Numbered from the stretch's first letter, positions 34,594 to 44,170 are shown. The stretch: DNA of 64,000 nt from an uncultured Alphaproteobacteria bacterium (GCA_902530595.1 CACAAX010000007.1:1-64000), one strand, 5' to 3'. Notes: generated by a model not told the origin, from the sequence alone. Made by a program: numbers and translations.

Positions 34594-35970
34594 TTAGTCG
34601 TTTTCCGCGCTATCGGAGCTTCCTACCTTTGACGCCAAAGAGGACATATCTGCTAACATGTCGTTTCCTTTTGCTTTGACACCAAACTTTTCGACCATCA
34701 GCTTTTGGATTTTAAGCATGTGTAGCTTAAACTCACCCCAAGACTGAGCTTCTTCCTTGATGTAATTTCCCGCAGAATCTACACCTGTTACTTGAGAAGC
34801 ATTCATTAGAACTGGCCCCATACCTGTAAGCCTGTTTAGTTTCACGGCTGTTTCACCCAAGTTTGATTTGCCCGTCTGAAGAGCTAGTGCAAAACCTTTC
34901 AATTCTCCCCAATGCTTCGCATAAGTGGAGAAGGCTTTATCTGAGTAATTTTCTTCAAGCTTTACGATATCCTTATAAACGGAACCCGCATACTTAAAAA
35001 CAGACTCGGCAATAACCTTTTCCCAATTTGCATTGATTACGGCGATGTGACCTTGCAATGCAGCTTTTTCAGATGATGAAAGCTTTTCACCTTTTGCTCC
35101 TGCAATTATCTTTCTACCGTCTAAAAAAGCCTGAGTAACTTTATTATAATAATTTGTCTTACCACCTTTATCAAAGCTTGATGCATAGTATGCGTGCGCA
35201 AAATTGTACTCGCTCTTGAGATCTACTACACCGTCTTTGTTTTGGTCTGCGGCAGCCATATCCTTCATTTTAGTAATATCGTAGTTTTGCTTTGCACTTA
35301 GACCGAGCCCATGGGAGACTGCACCCCAATACCCAAATGCTTCATCCCAAGCATGCTCTTTATAGGTATGATAAGCTCCGTCCTTATATGGCTTATCATT
35401 TGTCTTTGAGCCAGGAGCCATCTTTTCATCTAAATAATTATCAACTGCTTGGTTATAAAACACAGCACCCATTGCAAATTTTGAAATCAATTGAGGATAG
35501 TTATAACCAGTAGCGGGGTCAAAACCTCCTTTTGTCTGAGCCGCTTTTTTAATCGTAAACTTAATAACTTCTGGTCCAGTCATTTGACCAGGCCATCCAT
35601 TTATAACGCCCTTATAAGTTTTACCAGACAGATTTTTACCTTTGCTGATTTGGTTTAACGTCGTTTGCTTTATTTTAAAATCACCTTTTGTTTTGGGTGC
35701 AATAATATCAAGGTCCTCTTTACTTCCCTTGAAATACTTCATCATCTGAGCTTCGATTTCAGCAGCGTTAGACCCTCCATCACCTTTCCCAGCTAGTTTT
35801 TTTAAAGAATCATGTAAAACATGTCTTGCTATCTGCCCTGGGTAAGAGACTGAGTTGGTCTTGTCTCCAGTATAACCTTTCAGTGTAATTGGAAACTTTG
35901 AATAAAAATGATGTGCTGCTACCTCTGTCACTAAAAATAACGCAACAATCATAACGATAAGTTTTTTCAT
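34594..35970 (-). CDS. DUF4856 domain-containing exported protein (imelysin-like context)
   Basis: 458 residues from the ATG at 35970, chosen over an upstream in-frame start because GAAGGAT precedes it and a signal peptide (KKLIVMIVALFLVTEVAA) begins there. The HTYKEHAWDEAFGYWG segment is typical of DUF4856. Residues 242-250 (DQNKDGVVD) form a calcium-loop-like stretch, with the closing Glu one place later than in a standard EF-hand. A Fur-box-like palindrome lies upstream, between this gene and a metal exporter, and iron importer genes follow downstream, so a periplasmic or surface role in metal handling is likely. Function is not established. Confidence 0.82.
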   Translation of the reverse strand: MKKLIVMIVALFLVTEVAAHHFYSKFPITLKGYTGDKTNSVSYPGQIARHVLHDSLKKLAGKGDGGSNAAEIEAQMMKYFKGSKEDLDIIAPKTKGDFKIKQTTLNQISKGKNLSGKTYKGVINGWPGQMTGPEVIKFTIKKAAQTKGGFDPATGYNYPQLISKFAMGAVFYNQAVDNYLDEKMAPGSKTNDKPYKDGAYHTYKEHAWDEAFGYWGAVSHGLGLSAKQNYDITKMKDMAAADQNKDGVVDLKSEYNFAHAYYASSFDKGGKTNYYNKVTQAFLDGRKIIAGAKGEKLSSSEKAALQGHIAVINANWEKVIAESVFKYAGSVYKDIVKLEENYSDKAFSTYAKHWGELKGFALALQTGKSNLGETAVKLNRLTGMGPVLMNASQVTGVDSAGNYIKEEAQSWGEFKLHMLKIQKLMVEKFGVKAKGNDMLADMSSLASKVGSSDSAEND

Positions 35971-36121
35971 TATATAATCCTTCAATTTTAATTCCGACGA
36001 TCCCAATCAGGATTAAAGATGACTAATTTACTCGCCTTTGTCAATAACTATTCTGACTAAAAAAGTAATGATTGAAAAAAATTGGAATTATCTAGTTTAA
36101 GAACTATTTTTTTCTTGCAAA

Positions 36122-36136
36122 TGATAATCATTATCA
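36122..36136. promoter_or_regulatory. Fur-box-like operator
   Basis: TGATAATCATTATCA is a perfect 15-base palindrome and matches the core of the classical Fur box (GATAAT repeats). It lies between the divergent DUF4856 gene and the metal transporter gene, placed to control both. The regulator could be Fur or an alphaproteobacterial relative such as Mur. Confidence 0.75.
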
Positions 36137-36163
36137 AGTAGAGATTTTAGAGAAAGTTTTAAG

Positions 36164-37258
36164 TTGATTTATTCTATCAGAAAAAAGTATTTCATTGCCC
36201 TTTTACTGCTTGCTCTAACAGCACTGCCGGGGGAGTTGGGCGACCTTACAAGAGCCTTGGTTACTGACGCATATGTTCAGGTAAGTGCTTTCGTAGCCAT
36301 TACTCTATCTATCTTCTATTTATCAGAGCATAGGTTTAATTTTAATGTAGGGAATATTCTTCGAGACTCTTCAGAGCTTCAAATACCAATAGCTGCTATT
36401 CTCGGTGCAACGCCAGGGTGCGGCGGCGCCGTTGTCGTGGTAGCGGCCTATACTTCTGGCAACGTGTCGTTTGGAGCGGTTATAGCAACCCTAACCGCTA
36501 CAATGGGAGACGCCGCATTTTTATTAATTGCGGTCAGACCGGACATTGCAATATTAGTTCTTCCTCTTACGCTACTAGCCGGAATTATCACAGGATATAT
36601 TGCTGATAATTTTCTTACTTTTTCACATCAGGAGAAGGCCATTGATCTAAAGAGTGATGTTCCCATAATTGGCAAAAATAGGAAGCGTGACATAATATTT
36701 ACTTGTCTAATAGTACCGGGTTTTGGTCTGGGGATTCTCCAAATACTTCAGTACGATCTTGAAGAGCTCTTTGGTATTTTCCCACAGATTATTGCAATAG
36801 TTGGAATGGTGACAAGCATTTTTATATGGTCTAACTCACAAATCAAAACCATGACTAACCCGAAAGACAAACCACTCGTTCGCGTAGCTGAAGAAACAAG
36901 TTTTATTGCCATCTGGGTTTTAGCTGCTTATTTAGCATACGATTATCTAGTTTATCTAACTCCGTTGGACTTAAACTTGATGTTTAAGACGATAGGAATG
37001 CTGATTCCTTTACTTGCCATAATTATAGGGTTTATCCCTGGATGCGGACCCCAAATATTGGTCACCACTCTTTTTTTAAATGGAATGATACCTTTCAGTG
37101 CTCTTTTAGGGAATGCTATATCAAACGATGGTGATGCTTTGTTTCCTGCAATAGCGATTGCACCTAGAGCCGCTGTGCTCGCAACGATTTATTCGGCTAT
37201 ACCAGCTTTCATAATGGCTTATACCTTATACTTTTTTTTCCCTTTGTTTGGACAATAA
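36164..37258 (+). CDS. Putative 10-11 TM heavy-metal/manganese exporter
   Basis: 364 residues, almost wholly hydrophobic. Two matching halves each carry a PGCG loop: TPGCGGAVVVV (about residues 83-93) and IPGCGPQILVTT (about 290-301), followed by acidic residues in MGDAAF and NDGDALFP. This is the layout of the putative manganese/heavy-metal exporter family (PF11449 type). The start is a TTG at 36164; no ATG is near. The Fur-box-like palindrome 28 bases upstream suggests regulation by iron or manganese. Confidence 0.75.
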   Translation: MIYSIRKKYFIALLLLALTALPGELGDLTRALVTDAYVQVSAFVAITLSIFYLSEHRFNFNVGNILRDSSELQIPIAAILGATPGCGGAVVVVAAYTSGNVSFGAVIATLTATMGDAAFLLIAVRPDIAILVLPLTLLAGIITGYIADNFLTFSHQEKAIDLKSDVPIIGKNRKRDIIFTCLIVPGFGLGILQILQYDLEELFGIFPQIIAIVGMVTSIFIWSNSQIKTMTNPKDKPLVRVAEETSFIAIWVLAAYLAYDYLVYLTPLDLNLMFKTIGMLIPLLAIIIGFIPGCGPQILVTTLFLNGMIPFSALLGNAISNDGDALFPAIAIAPRAAVLATIYSAIPAFIMAYTLYFFFPLFGQ

Positions 37259-37260
37259 AA

Positions 37261-37728
37261 TCAGTCTTCCGAAAGTGTCTTATTCACTTTCTTCCTCATT
37301 TGCTCGACTAATTTTGTGATATCTTCGGATATGGTCTCAGTTTTTTTTACCATTGCCATCAATTTCTCCAAATCCTTTGATAGTTCTTCGCTTTGCGCAT
37401 TTGAATCAATGAGTCTCAAATGTGTTTTTCTTATCAACGCAGAAATAACCTTATTCTTTTGTAAAAAACTGTCTATCGATCTTGCCGGAAGGAATAAGGC
37501 ATGAACTTCATGCTCACCGGCAATTGCCGTTACCGAACGTGGCTTTTTTAAAACGAGCGAGGCATCACCAAAAATTTCATTCACACCCAGCCTATTAAGT
37601 TTTAGTCCACCTGATGTGTAAATGTAAACGTATCCAGACTTAATCAGATACGCACCTTCTGGGTTATCCCCTGCCTTATAAATCTCTTCATTTGGCTGCC
37701 ATATCACATGCTTTTCAGTTTTTTCCAT
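37261..37728 (-). CDS. Cyclic nucleotide-binding domain protein with C-terminal coiled coil
   Basis: 155 residues. Residues 10-105 form a cNMP-binding beta-roll (GDNPEGAYLIKSGYVYIY, then IFGDASLVLKKPRSVTAIA). There is no helix-turn-helix; instead residues 110-152 form a charged helix likely to be a coiled coil. The phosphate-binding cassette lacks the full RxxS(A) pattern with its Glu, so cAMP binding is uncertain. It follows a GST-family gene by 6 bases on the same strand. Confidence 0.72.
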   Translation of the reverse strand: MEKTEKHVIWQPNEEIYKAGDNPEGAYLIKSGYVYIYTSGGLKLNRLGVNEIFGDASLVLKKPRSVTAIAGEHEVHALFLPARSIDSFLQKNKVISALIRKTHLRLIDSNAQSEELSKDLEKLMAMVKKTETISEDITKLVEQMRKKVNKTLSED

Positions 37729-37734
37729 TTGTTC

Positions 37735-38484
37735 CTACTCCACATATTCTTTTAGTTTTTTTTCGTCAACAACTATAGGTTGGATGATGCCTCCAGCCCT
37801 TTCAAAAATACCAAGTACGTTTGGCAAAGCCAGCATATTTTCCCACACCTTATGTAGATTTGGAAAATCTTGTTCCAAAGGAATATCTGATGCAAGTGCA
37901 TTTCTTATTTGAGGAATTAAAAAACAATCTGCATAAGAGACATTATCTCCAACACAATATTTTCCTGAAACATTTTTCAAAATTTCTTCTATGGCAGAAA
38001 ACTCGCGATTGATAAAATGCTTCCTCAGAGGATGCTTAATCGGCTGTGCTTTTTTCATTCCCCACTCACCCATCGCTTGGATGATAAAAGGAATGTTTTG
38101 ATAGGGTTGGGTGTCAGCGGCTACAATCCACTGAATTCTTCTCATCTCGGCTTTTAAATAGGGGTCCTCTGGAATTAATGGAGAGGGTTCACCCAAAAGA
38201 TCGTCTATCAAATCTATGATAGCTCCTGTCTGAGTCATTTTTTTACCATCCTCAAGCAAAAGTAGAGGCACTCTTCCTTCAGGGTTTAGAGCTTTATAAT
38301 CATTGGTTTTTAACTTATTGTATTGTTCGTCATCACTGGGGATCGTCCAAACAGGTATTCCACGAGTATCAAAATCTATTCCAGTCTCAATTAGTTTAAC
38401 TTTATTTTCAGGAACACCCCTGCAACTTAAAAAAATAAGAACGCGTAAAGAAGCACTACTAGATGAATGATAATATAATTTCAT
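37735..38484 (-). CDS. Glutathione S-transferase family protein (zeta/maleylacetoacetate isomerase-like)
   Basis: 249 residues: N-terminal thioredoxin-like domain starting KLYYHSSSSASLRV, with the serine cluster expected for zeta-class enzymes, and an all-helical C-terminal domain. The ADTQPYQNI stretch resembles the CDIHPLNN signature of maleylacetoacetate isomerase. An insert of about 25 residues around 34-57 lengthens the first domain. No tyrosine or homogentisate pathway gene is adjacent, so the substrate is open. Confidence 0.75.
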   Translation of the reverse strand: MKLYYHSSSSASLRVLIFLSCRGVPENKVKLIETGIDFDTRGIPVWTIPSDDEQYNKLKTNDYKALNPEGRVPLLLLEDGKKMTQTGAIIDLIDDLLGEPSPLIPEDPYLKAEMRRIQWIVAADTQPYQNIPFIIQAMGEWGMKKAQPIKHPLRKHFINREFSAIEEILKNVSGKYCVGDNVSYADCFLIPQIRNALASDIPLEQDFPNLHKVWENMLALPNVLGIFERAGGIIQPIVVDEKKLKEYVE

Positions 38485-38496
38485 TTTTAAAACCTC

Positions 38497-39381
38497 TTAC
38501 AATATCAGTTTAGCCAAGGCCTTAGCCATTTCCGACGGTATGGGAATCGACTTCCTGGCCTTGAGATCCATAGTAACGGCAACAGCACTTGCAATAGCGA
38601 CTGGCTTTCCAGTCTCAACATTAAATATCCAGTGCTTCCATACAAAAGTCTTATTAGACATAGATTGAACCCCTGACTTCGTTTTTAAGTGCGTACCTAA
38701 GGGAACATATTCAAAAAAATCAAACTTATATTCTAAAGCAGCGCTTCCGACATTGGTCATACCATTTTCATCTATTGTGCCAGTATACGCTAACAAGTGA
38801 GGCGTTGAGTCTGATACCACACCCATATAAGCGGAGGGCTTAATCTTATCCATATTATCGCATTGCCTTAGCAAAATTACTGACTCAAATGAATCAATCA
38901 TGTCTTTCTGAGAGGCTTGTGAGAGAGACATTACATTTTCCTTTTGTAAAGATAATCCTCTTGGTTGACCATAGCTCGGAATATCTACCCTCAATTCCTC
39001 ATACACTTTAGAAAAATTATTTTTTACTTCCTCTGGGGGTTTACTAGTCCACACAAATTGGAAGTTAAAGGCAGCACAGGGTTGCTGTGAAATCGTTTCT
39101 AACATTTCTAAATATAGTTTTGCTTCAGTATCTCCAAGTTGAACTATTCCCAGTTTAAAAAAAAATGGAGCTCCTGGTTTTTGTTCCTTAAGAAAACGAA
39201 TGTGGGCGCGGGCAAGAGAAAGATATGTATTTCCCAACTCGACTGGTTTCTCGTTAATCCCTAACTTGTTCCAAAGTACAGCACATCCTTGAAGTGCTTT
39301 TTCAAAATAGAATTGAACATTCATATGGCCCATTTGATCTATTTCCCAAGATTGGACTGAGTTTCTGTAAACCGTTATCAT
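38497..39381 (-). CDS. Double-hotdog acyl-CoA thioesterase-like protein
   Basis: 294 residues with two hotdog domains. The first opens with SWEIDQMGHMNVQFYFEKA, the 4-hydroxybenzoyl-CoA thioesterase pattern with its Asp/His; the second (residues about 155-290) lacks that motif. Such tandem proteins hydrolyse acyl-CoAs. It is first in a three-gene minus-strand run with the GST and cNMP-domain genes. Confidence 0.75.
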   Translation of the reverse strand: MITVYRNSVQSWEIDQMGHMNVQFYFEKALQGCAVLWNKLGINEKPVELGNTYLSLARAHIRFLKEQKPGAPFFFKLGIVQLGDTEAKLYLEMLETISQQPCAAFNFQFVWTSKPPEEVKNNFSKVYEELRVDIPSYGQPRGLSLQKENVMSLSQASQKDMIDSFESVILLRQCDNMDKIKPSAYMGVVSDSTPHLLAYTGTIDENGMTNVGSAALEYKFDFFEYVPLGTHLKTKSGVQSMSNKTFVWKHWIFNVETGKPVAIASAVAVTMDLKARKSIPIPSEMAKALAKLIL

Positions 39382-39494
39382 TTTATGTAAATAATTCCCT
39401 CTCTTGAGTTCAGTGATTACATTTTATCTCTTGTTGTACCAGACATTGTCCTGTAATTAGATCATAGAGTTTATTTATCATCAAAGGAATTAAA
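39382..39494. promoter_or_regulatory. Divergent promoter region thioesterase/serine hydrolase
   Basis: A 113-base gap between divergent genes, AT-rich, containing AAAGGAA at 39482-39488 as the ribosome binding site of the serine hydrolase. No operator is evident. Confidence 0.35.
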
Positions 39495-40646
39495 TTGGAA
39501 GATTCTCAACCCACATTAGCCAACTGGAGGCTACCCCCATTTAATAGAGAAGCATTTTCTAAAGTAAGGGAAATAATCCCTACGGCTTCGATAAATTGGA
39601 CCAAAGGACCAGATAAAAAAGTCAGTGAGTTTAAAAATAAAGAGTTTACCGTAAAAATAAGAGAAAACGAGGAAACATTGTTGGACGATTTTTTAAGTCA
39701 AACAACCGTAGACGCTTTTCACATATCTCATAAAGGTAAAACCATATATACGTGGCATTCTGATTATTGTTCCTCCACAACTCCACATATTATCTTTTCT
39801 GTGTCAAAGTCACTAACTGCGTTGCTCATCGGCTGCGTAATAGATGAAGGGTTATTAAATGAAGAGACTTTGGTCTCCCAGATTATTCCCGAGACAAAGG
39901 GCAGTGCTTTCGAAGATGCCTCAGTGCGCAATTTATTGGACATGAGCGTTTCTTCTAATTTCATAGAAGACTATGAAGCAACATCCGGTATTTTTCTCGA
40001 TTATCGGCAATCAACTGGTTGGAACCCACAAGACATAGATGATACATCACACTTAAAATCATTTCTTTTTAGCTTGAACAAAAATACGCACAAACACGGT
40101 GAAAAATTTGAATATCATTCAACAAACACCGATATGCTGGGAATTATAATAGAAAAATGCACTGGTAAAAAATATGCACAGTACTTTTTTGAAAAACTTA
40201 TGAGGCCTCTAGGTGCGCAAGACGATGCTTACGTGACACTGGACAGAATGGGTACGTCAAGATCCGCTGGAGGGGTATGCCTATCGGCAAGCGATATAAT
40301 GAGTATATGTGAAATGGTTCGATGCTATGGAAAAAATAATCAGGGCGAGCAAGTATTTCCTGAAAACTGGATCAAAGATATACTAAATTCAGATTCTAAT
40401 AAAAAATTCAGTCTTGATGGACATTATGATATTTTTCCTGAAGGGCTTTATAGATCAAAATGGTATAGGCCCTACACTTCAAGAAACGTTCTTTTTGGCC
40501 TCGGAATTCATGGCCAGTGGATTTGGATCGATTTTGATAAAGAGCTTTCTTTTGTGTGCATGAGTTCAGAGCCTAAACCTATTATGAAGAACAATATTGA
40601 GCAGATGTCTGATATTTTCAGTCAAATTACCAATCAATTGGTTTAA
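39495..40646 (+). CDS. Serine hydrolase, class C beta-lactamase family
   Basis: 383 residues. The nucleophile motif SxxK is SVSK (about residues 101-104), and YHSTN (about 217-221) is the second motif. No signal peptide is visible, so unlike true beta-lactamases it is probably a cytoplasmic esterase, amidase or 6-aminohexanoate-dimer-hydrolase-like enzyme. The start is a TTG at 39495. An EamA transporter follows 18 bases later and may move the product or substrate. Confidence 0.8.
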   Translation: MEDSQPTLANWRLPPFNREAFSKVREIIPTASINWTKGPDKKVSEFKNKEFTVKIRENEETLLDDFLSQTTVDAFHISHKGKTIYTWHSDYCSSTTPHIIFSVSKSLTALLIGCVIDEGLLNEETLVSQIIPETKGSAFEDASVRNLLDMSVSSNFIEDYEATSGIFLDYRQSTGWNPQDIDDTSHLKSFLFSLNKNTHKHGEKFEYHSTNTDMLGIIIEKCTGKKYAQYFFEKLMRPLGAQDDAYVTLDRMGTSRSAGGVCLSASDIMSICEMVRCYGKNNQGEQVFPENWIKDILNSDSNKKFSLDGHYDIFPEGLYRSKWYRPYTSRNVLFGLGIHGQWIWIDFDKELSFVCMSSEPKPIMKNNIEQMSDIFSQITNQLV

Positions 40647-40664
40647 CCCAAAGAAGGAATATCA

Positions 40665-41531
40665 TTGAAATTAAATCTTGGAGGTATACCTCTTTTTTTG
40701 TGTGCCATATTATCATTTGTGTGCATGAATGCCCTTGCCAAGGGAATGGCTCTTCAATATCCCATAATTGAGGTGGTTTGGGCGCGGTACCTTAGCCAAA
40801 CAGTGCTAACAATATTGGTATTCAATAAAAATTTGAAAACAATTGTGAAAACACAGAGGTTAAAAATTCACCTTTTCAGATCGGCTCTACTTTTTGGAGC
40901 GACCATTTTTATTTTTGCCGGTTTTGCCAACTTATCTTTGGCTGCAACTATGGCGATTTTTCAAACCGCACCGTTATTGGTTGTTATTCTATCGGTAATT
41001 TTTCTAGGTGAAATAGTTGGATTTAAGAGATGGCTAGGAGTTTTTGTTGGTTTTGTCGGAGCGTTAATTATTATACAACCTGGGACAGATACCTTTTTAA
41101 TCGCTAGCATTTTTCCACTTCTGTCCGCTTTATGCTACGCAGGTTATGCAGTCTCCACACGTCACCTCGGTACAGATGAGGATCCTAGGACAAACTTTTT
41201 TTATACTGGTTTGGTAGGAACTATTGTTTCTACACTAATTTTATTTCCATATTTTCAAAAAATAGAGCTGTTCGATATTATTTATTTCACCCTATTAGGT
41301 ACTCTTGGTGGCTTCGGTCATTACTGTCTAATTTTAGCACTCAGAAAATCGGAAGCATCCCTACTTGCCCCCTTTTCGTATTTTGATTTAGTCTTCTCCG
41401 CTTGCCTTGGCATTATATTCTTTACAGAGTATCCAAGTCAAAGTTTGATACTTGGGGCTGTTTTCATTGTTGGTGCTGGAATTTACACTTGGTACAGAGA
41501 ACGCGTTCAGTCAGATAATCAAAGCGTCTGA
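40665..41531 (+). CDS. EamA/DMT-family transporter
   Basis: 288 residues with about ten membrane helices in two repeated EamA halves (VWARYLSQ in the first, LAPFSYFDLVFSACLG in the second). The substrate is unknown; relatives export amino acids or metabolites. The start is a TTG at 40665 behind AAGAAGGAAT. Its end overlaps the convergent aminotransferase gene by 13 bases. Confidence 0.82.
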   Translation: MKLNLGGIPLFLCAILSFVCMNALAKGMALQYPIIEVVWARYLSQTVLTILVFNKNLKTIVKTQRLKIHLFRSALLFGATIFIFAGFANLSLAATMAIFQTAPLLVVILSVIFLGEIVGFKRWLGVFVGFVGALIIIQPGTDTFLIASIFPLLSALCYAGYAVSTRHLGTDEDPRTNFFYTGLVGTIVSTLILFPYFQKIELFDIIYFTLLGTLGGFGHYCLILALRKSEASLLAPFSYFDLVFSACLGIIFFTEYPSQSLILGAVFIVGAGIYTWYRERVQSDNQSV

Positions 41532-42385
41532 GAGCGTGACCAATCCCAATATAATTCTCTTGCCAGCTTTGCTATTGAACCAACTTGGTAGTTTTTATCT
41601 TCAAAAGCAGTTACGGGCATTATCTTGGTCATATTTCCGGTCATAAATACTTCGTCGGCTTCTTCAAAATCTCTAAAAGTCAGTACTGTCTCGGAAACCT
41701 TTTTTCCATATTCTCTTAAATTTTGAATATGTCTTGCTCTAGTTATCCCGGCTAAAAAGGTGCCATTTGGGATCGGGGTAAATACTTCTCCGTCTTTTAC
41801 CATAAAGATATTTGCTGTTGCTGTTTCGGCAACATTACCAGCTGCATCAGCAACTAAGGCATTAGTAAATCCTTTTGATCGTGCCTCTGCTAACATTCTT
41901 GCATTATTGGGATACAAACATCCCGCTTTTGCATTTACAACATTATCCTCTAGAACGGGTCTTCTAAATTTAGTTCTGCTGAGCGTTGCAGAAGCAGTTG
42001 CTGCGGCCATTGGAATTTGTTCAAGACAGATTGAAAAAGCCGTACTATTTTCTTTTGGCAGCACTAACGACTCACTCCCATCAAGCGCCCAATACATTGG
42101 CCTTATGTAAACCGATGAAGATTTATTAAAAGAGCCAAGTCCCTCTTTAATTATTCCCACCATTTCTTCAGGTGAAACAACGGGATCTAGCATCATCGCC
42201 CTTGCTGAATTATTTACTCTCTCGCAATGTAAAAGCAGATCAGGCGTAACTCCTTCAAAGAAACGAGCTCCATCAAAGACACTTGATCCTAACCATGCAC
42301 CATGGTCAGCGGCTCGAAGAATAAACTTATCTCCATCATGCCATGAGCCATTGAAATAGGTTTTTATATTTTCTCCAGAAGCCAT
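41519..42385 (-). CDS. Branched-chain amino acid aminotransferase-like (fold type IV PLP enzyme)
   Basis: 288 residues. The PLP lysine lies in VNAKAGCLYPNNARML and the EADEVFMTGNMTKIMPV segment matches the phosphate-binding end of IlvE/D-amino acid aminotransferases. It may make branched-chain amino acids or act as an (R)-amine or D-amino acid transaminase; sequence alone does not settle this. Confidence 0.82.
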   Translation of the reverse strand: MASGENIKTYFNGSWHDGDKFILRAADHGAWLGSSVFDGARFFEGVTPDLLLHCERVNNSARAMMLDPVVSPEEMVGIIKEGLGSFNKSSSVYIRPMYWALDGSESLVLPKENSTAFSICLEQIPMAAATASATLSRTKFRRPVLEDNVVNAKAGCLYPNNARMLAEARSKGFTNALVADAAGNVAETATANIFMVKDGEVFTPIPNGTFLAGITRARHIQNLREYGKKVSETVLTFRDFEEADEVFMTGNMTKIMPVTAFEDKNYQVGSIAKLARELYWDWSRSQTL

Positions 42386-42405
42386 TTTAACCTTAATCTT
42401 TTTTT

Positions 42406-43275
42406 CTACTTCAAAGGTAGCTCTATGGAAGTTGTTAGTAAACTAGATATTATCAAAATTATAAATAATATGCCGATCTCTAAATTAATTGATTTTCTCA
42501 ATTTAATTGCGTGCGATAAATTGTTGTTTTTAAGTTGTGGTACTAACCGGAACTTATTTAAGGCACCAATCCCTAGCAAAGTTGCTGCAAAAAACAATTT
42601 AAATAAAAAGGCTATTCCATAATCAGAAGTCACCAGCTGCTCTATACCACCAACTAAAATTGTCCCCAGCATTAATCCAGTTATTAGCAAGACCCCTATG
42701 TAGTAGACAGCATAAACGCCAAATTGATGTGCTATTTGAAATAGGTTTTCCTCTTCGATTTTTCCCTGAGTAGAGTAGCGGAGCGGTAAAAACGAGCCTA
42801 CCCAAAAAGAAATAGCACCCAAGTGTAAGACGATCAGGAGCTGAGAGCTAAATCCGTTTATTGTGGAGTGCCCATATAATGAGAATGATGAAAGTATGAG
42901 AGCAAAGCCTAATATCCCTGAGATAGGTCTTTGATTTTGGAAAAGAGATATCCATAATAATACGAATAAGAACCCAAAAAATAGTACTAAAACGGACTGA
43001 CCGGCCTTCGACGACAAAACTATATTAATCATCAAAGGATCAAACGCGCTTTGTAAATCTCCACCTATATTTCCCGCTGTCATTAACAACAGTAGTGGTG
43101 CTATGATAGACCCAGTAAGCGATGATTTACGAACTAACTTGCAACAGTAAGCAAGTGTCGGTTGTGAAAGAAAAGATCTAAAGTGGAGAATGAATAGGCC
43201 TGTTCCTACCGCAAGAAAAGAAAGAACATAGAGTAAAACTTTAACAAGAGGCGCAAGTATAGCCCAAATTTCCAT
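42406..43275 (-). CDS. copD: Copper resistance protein CopD-like membrane protein
   Basis: 289 residues with about eight membrane helices and the CopD-type pattern (LVIVLHLGAISFWVGSFLPL, shortened HLGAISFWVGSFLPL) with its conserved His. CopD moves copper across the inner membrane together with periplasmic CopC. It starts 4 bases after copC and is the last gene of the four-gene copper transcript. Confidence 0.85.
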   Translation of the reverse strand: MEIWAILAPLVKVLLYVLSFLAVGTGLFILHFRSFLSQPTLAYCCKLVRKSSLTGSIIAPLLLLMTAGNIGGDLQSAFDPLMINIVLSSKAGQSVLVLFFGFLFVLLWISLFQNQRPISGILGFALILSSFSLYGHSTINGFSSQLLIVLHLGAISFWVGSFLPLRYSTQGKIEEENLFQIAHQFGVYAVYYIGVLLITGLMLGTILVGGIEQLVTSDYGIAFLFKLFFAATLLGIGALNKFRLVPQLKNNNLSHAIKLRKSINLEIGILFIILIISSLLTTSIELPLK

Positions 43276-43279
43276 TTTT

Positions 43280-43684
43280 TTATTTACCTTTAACTTCGAA
43301 AGTGAGGATGCCTTTTAAAACGTGGCCGTCCTCCCCCATAGCTCGCCAACGAACTTCGTAAGAGCCAAAATTAATTTTAGGTAACTTTATTAAATGACTT
43401 TCGGACAAAACCAACGAAGGTTTATAATTTATTTCTATCAACTTCCCATCTGATTTTTTAAAAAGACCTTTTAATGATGATGACTTTTTATTGTTATTTT
43501 GTACTTTTTGGAAAATCTCAAACTTTATTAGTTTAGCAGGAGATTTAAATAGCATCTTATATTCGGTGGGAGCCTCTGTTAATAAAGCCCCATCCATTGG
43601 ATTTGCTAGCTTTAGAGGCGAATGTGGAAACACCGTTGTTGGCAAGCTGAATAGTATAAAAACTAATATGATTTTTTTTAACAT
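43280..43684 (-). CDS. copC: Copper-binding periplasmic protein CopC
   Basis: 134 residues with a signal peptide; the mature protein should begin at H21 (HSPLKLANP), the His that starts the Cu(II) site in CopC proteins. EDGHVLKG near the C-terminus supplies the second conserved Asp/His. An insert of Lys/Asn/Ser-rich residues (about 63-83) is unusual. It lies between cytochrome c and copD. Confidence 0.87.
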   Translation of the reverse strand: MLKKIILVFILFSLPTTVFPHSPLKLANPMDGALLTEAPTEYKMLFKSPAKLIKFEIFQKVQNNNKKSSSLKGLFKKSDGKLIEINYKPSLVLSESHLIKLPKINFGSYEVRWRAMGEDGHVLKGILTFEVKGK

Positions 43685-43686
43685 AC

Positions 43687-44169
43687 CTACCTCTGTTCTT
43701 TACTCATTATATTGATTTTATCGTGTTGTAGCCTTACCTCTATACTCCATGTACTTTTGATATATGATAAAGCTGCAACAATTTCTTGGTCGGACAAAAG
43801 GTTATTATATGCGGGCATATTATTTGGATATTCTTGCCCGATAATTTCTTCCAACCCATATTTGGTCATTAAGAAAAGATAATCATCTGGGTGATGCCAT
43901 GTGTGACCACTTTCATCATGCGGAGGTGCCGGCATGTATCCGTCGGCGTCTGGTTGTCTCCATTGCTCTTGACCCTCAAGATTAACGCCATGGCATGACG
44001 CACAATTATTTTTATAAACCAACTTGCCCAGATCTACCAAATCCTGATCATCTGGCTTCAGAGAAATGTCAGCCCTGAGAGCCTCATCAAAAAATAGGCT
44101 TGGTACAAAATAAAAAACACTCCCTAAAACAAAAAATACAAATAGGATCGACACAGCAAATTTTTTCAT
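43687..44169 (-). CDS. Membrane-anchored monohaem cytochrome c
   Basis: 160 residues. An N-terminal helix (residues 4-26) anchors or exports it; the haem site is C56-A-S-C59-H60 and the axial Met is probably that of NMPAYNN near residue 125. A His-rich stretch HDESGHTWHH (about 90-99) is not part of the usual cytochrome fold and may bind copper. It is the second gene of the copper transcript. Confidence 0.87.
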   Translation of the reverse strand: MKKFAVSILFVFFVLGSVFYFVPSLFFDEALRADISLKPDDQDLVDLGKLVYKNNCASCHGVNLEGQEQWRQPDADGYMPAPPHDESGHTWHHPDDYLFLMTKYGLEEIIGQEYPNNMPAYNNLLSDQEIVAALSYIKSTWSIEVRLQHDKINIMSKEQR

Positions 44170-44170
44170 T

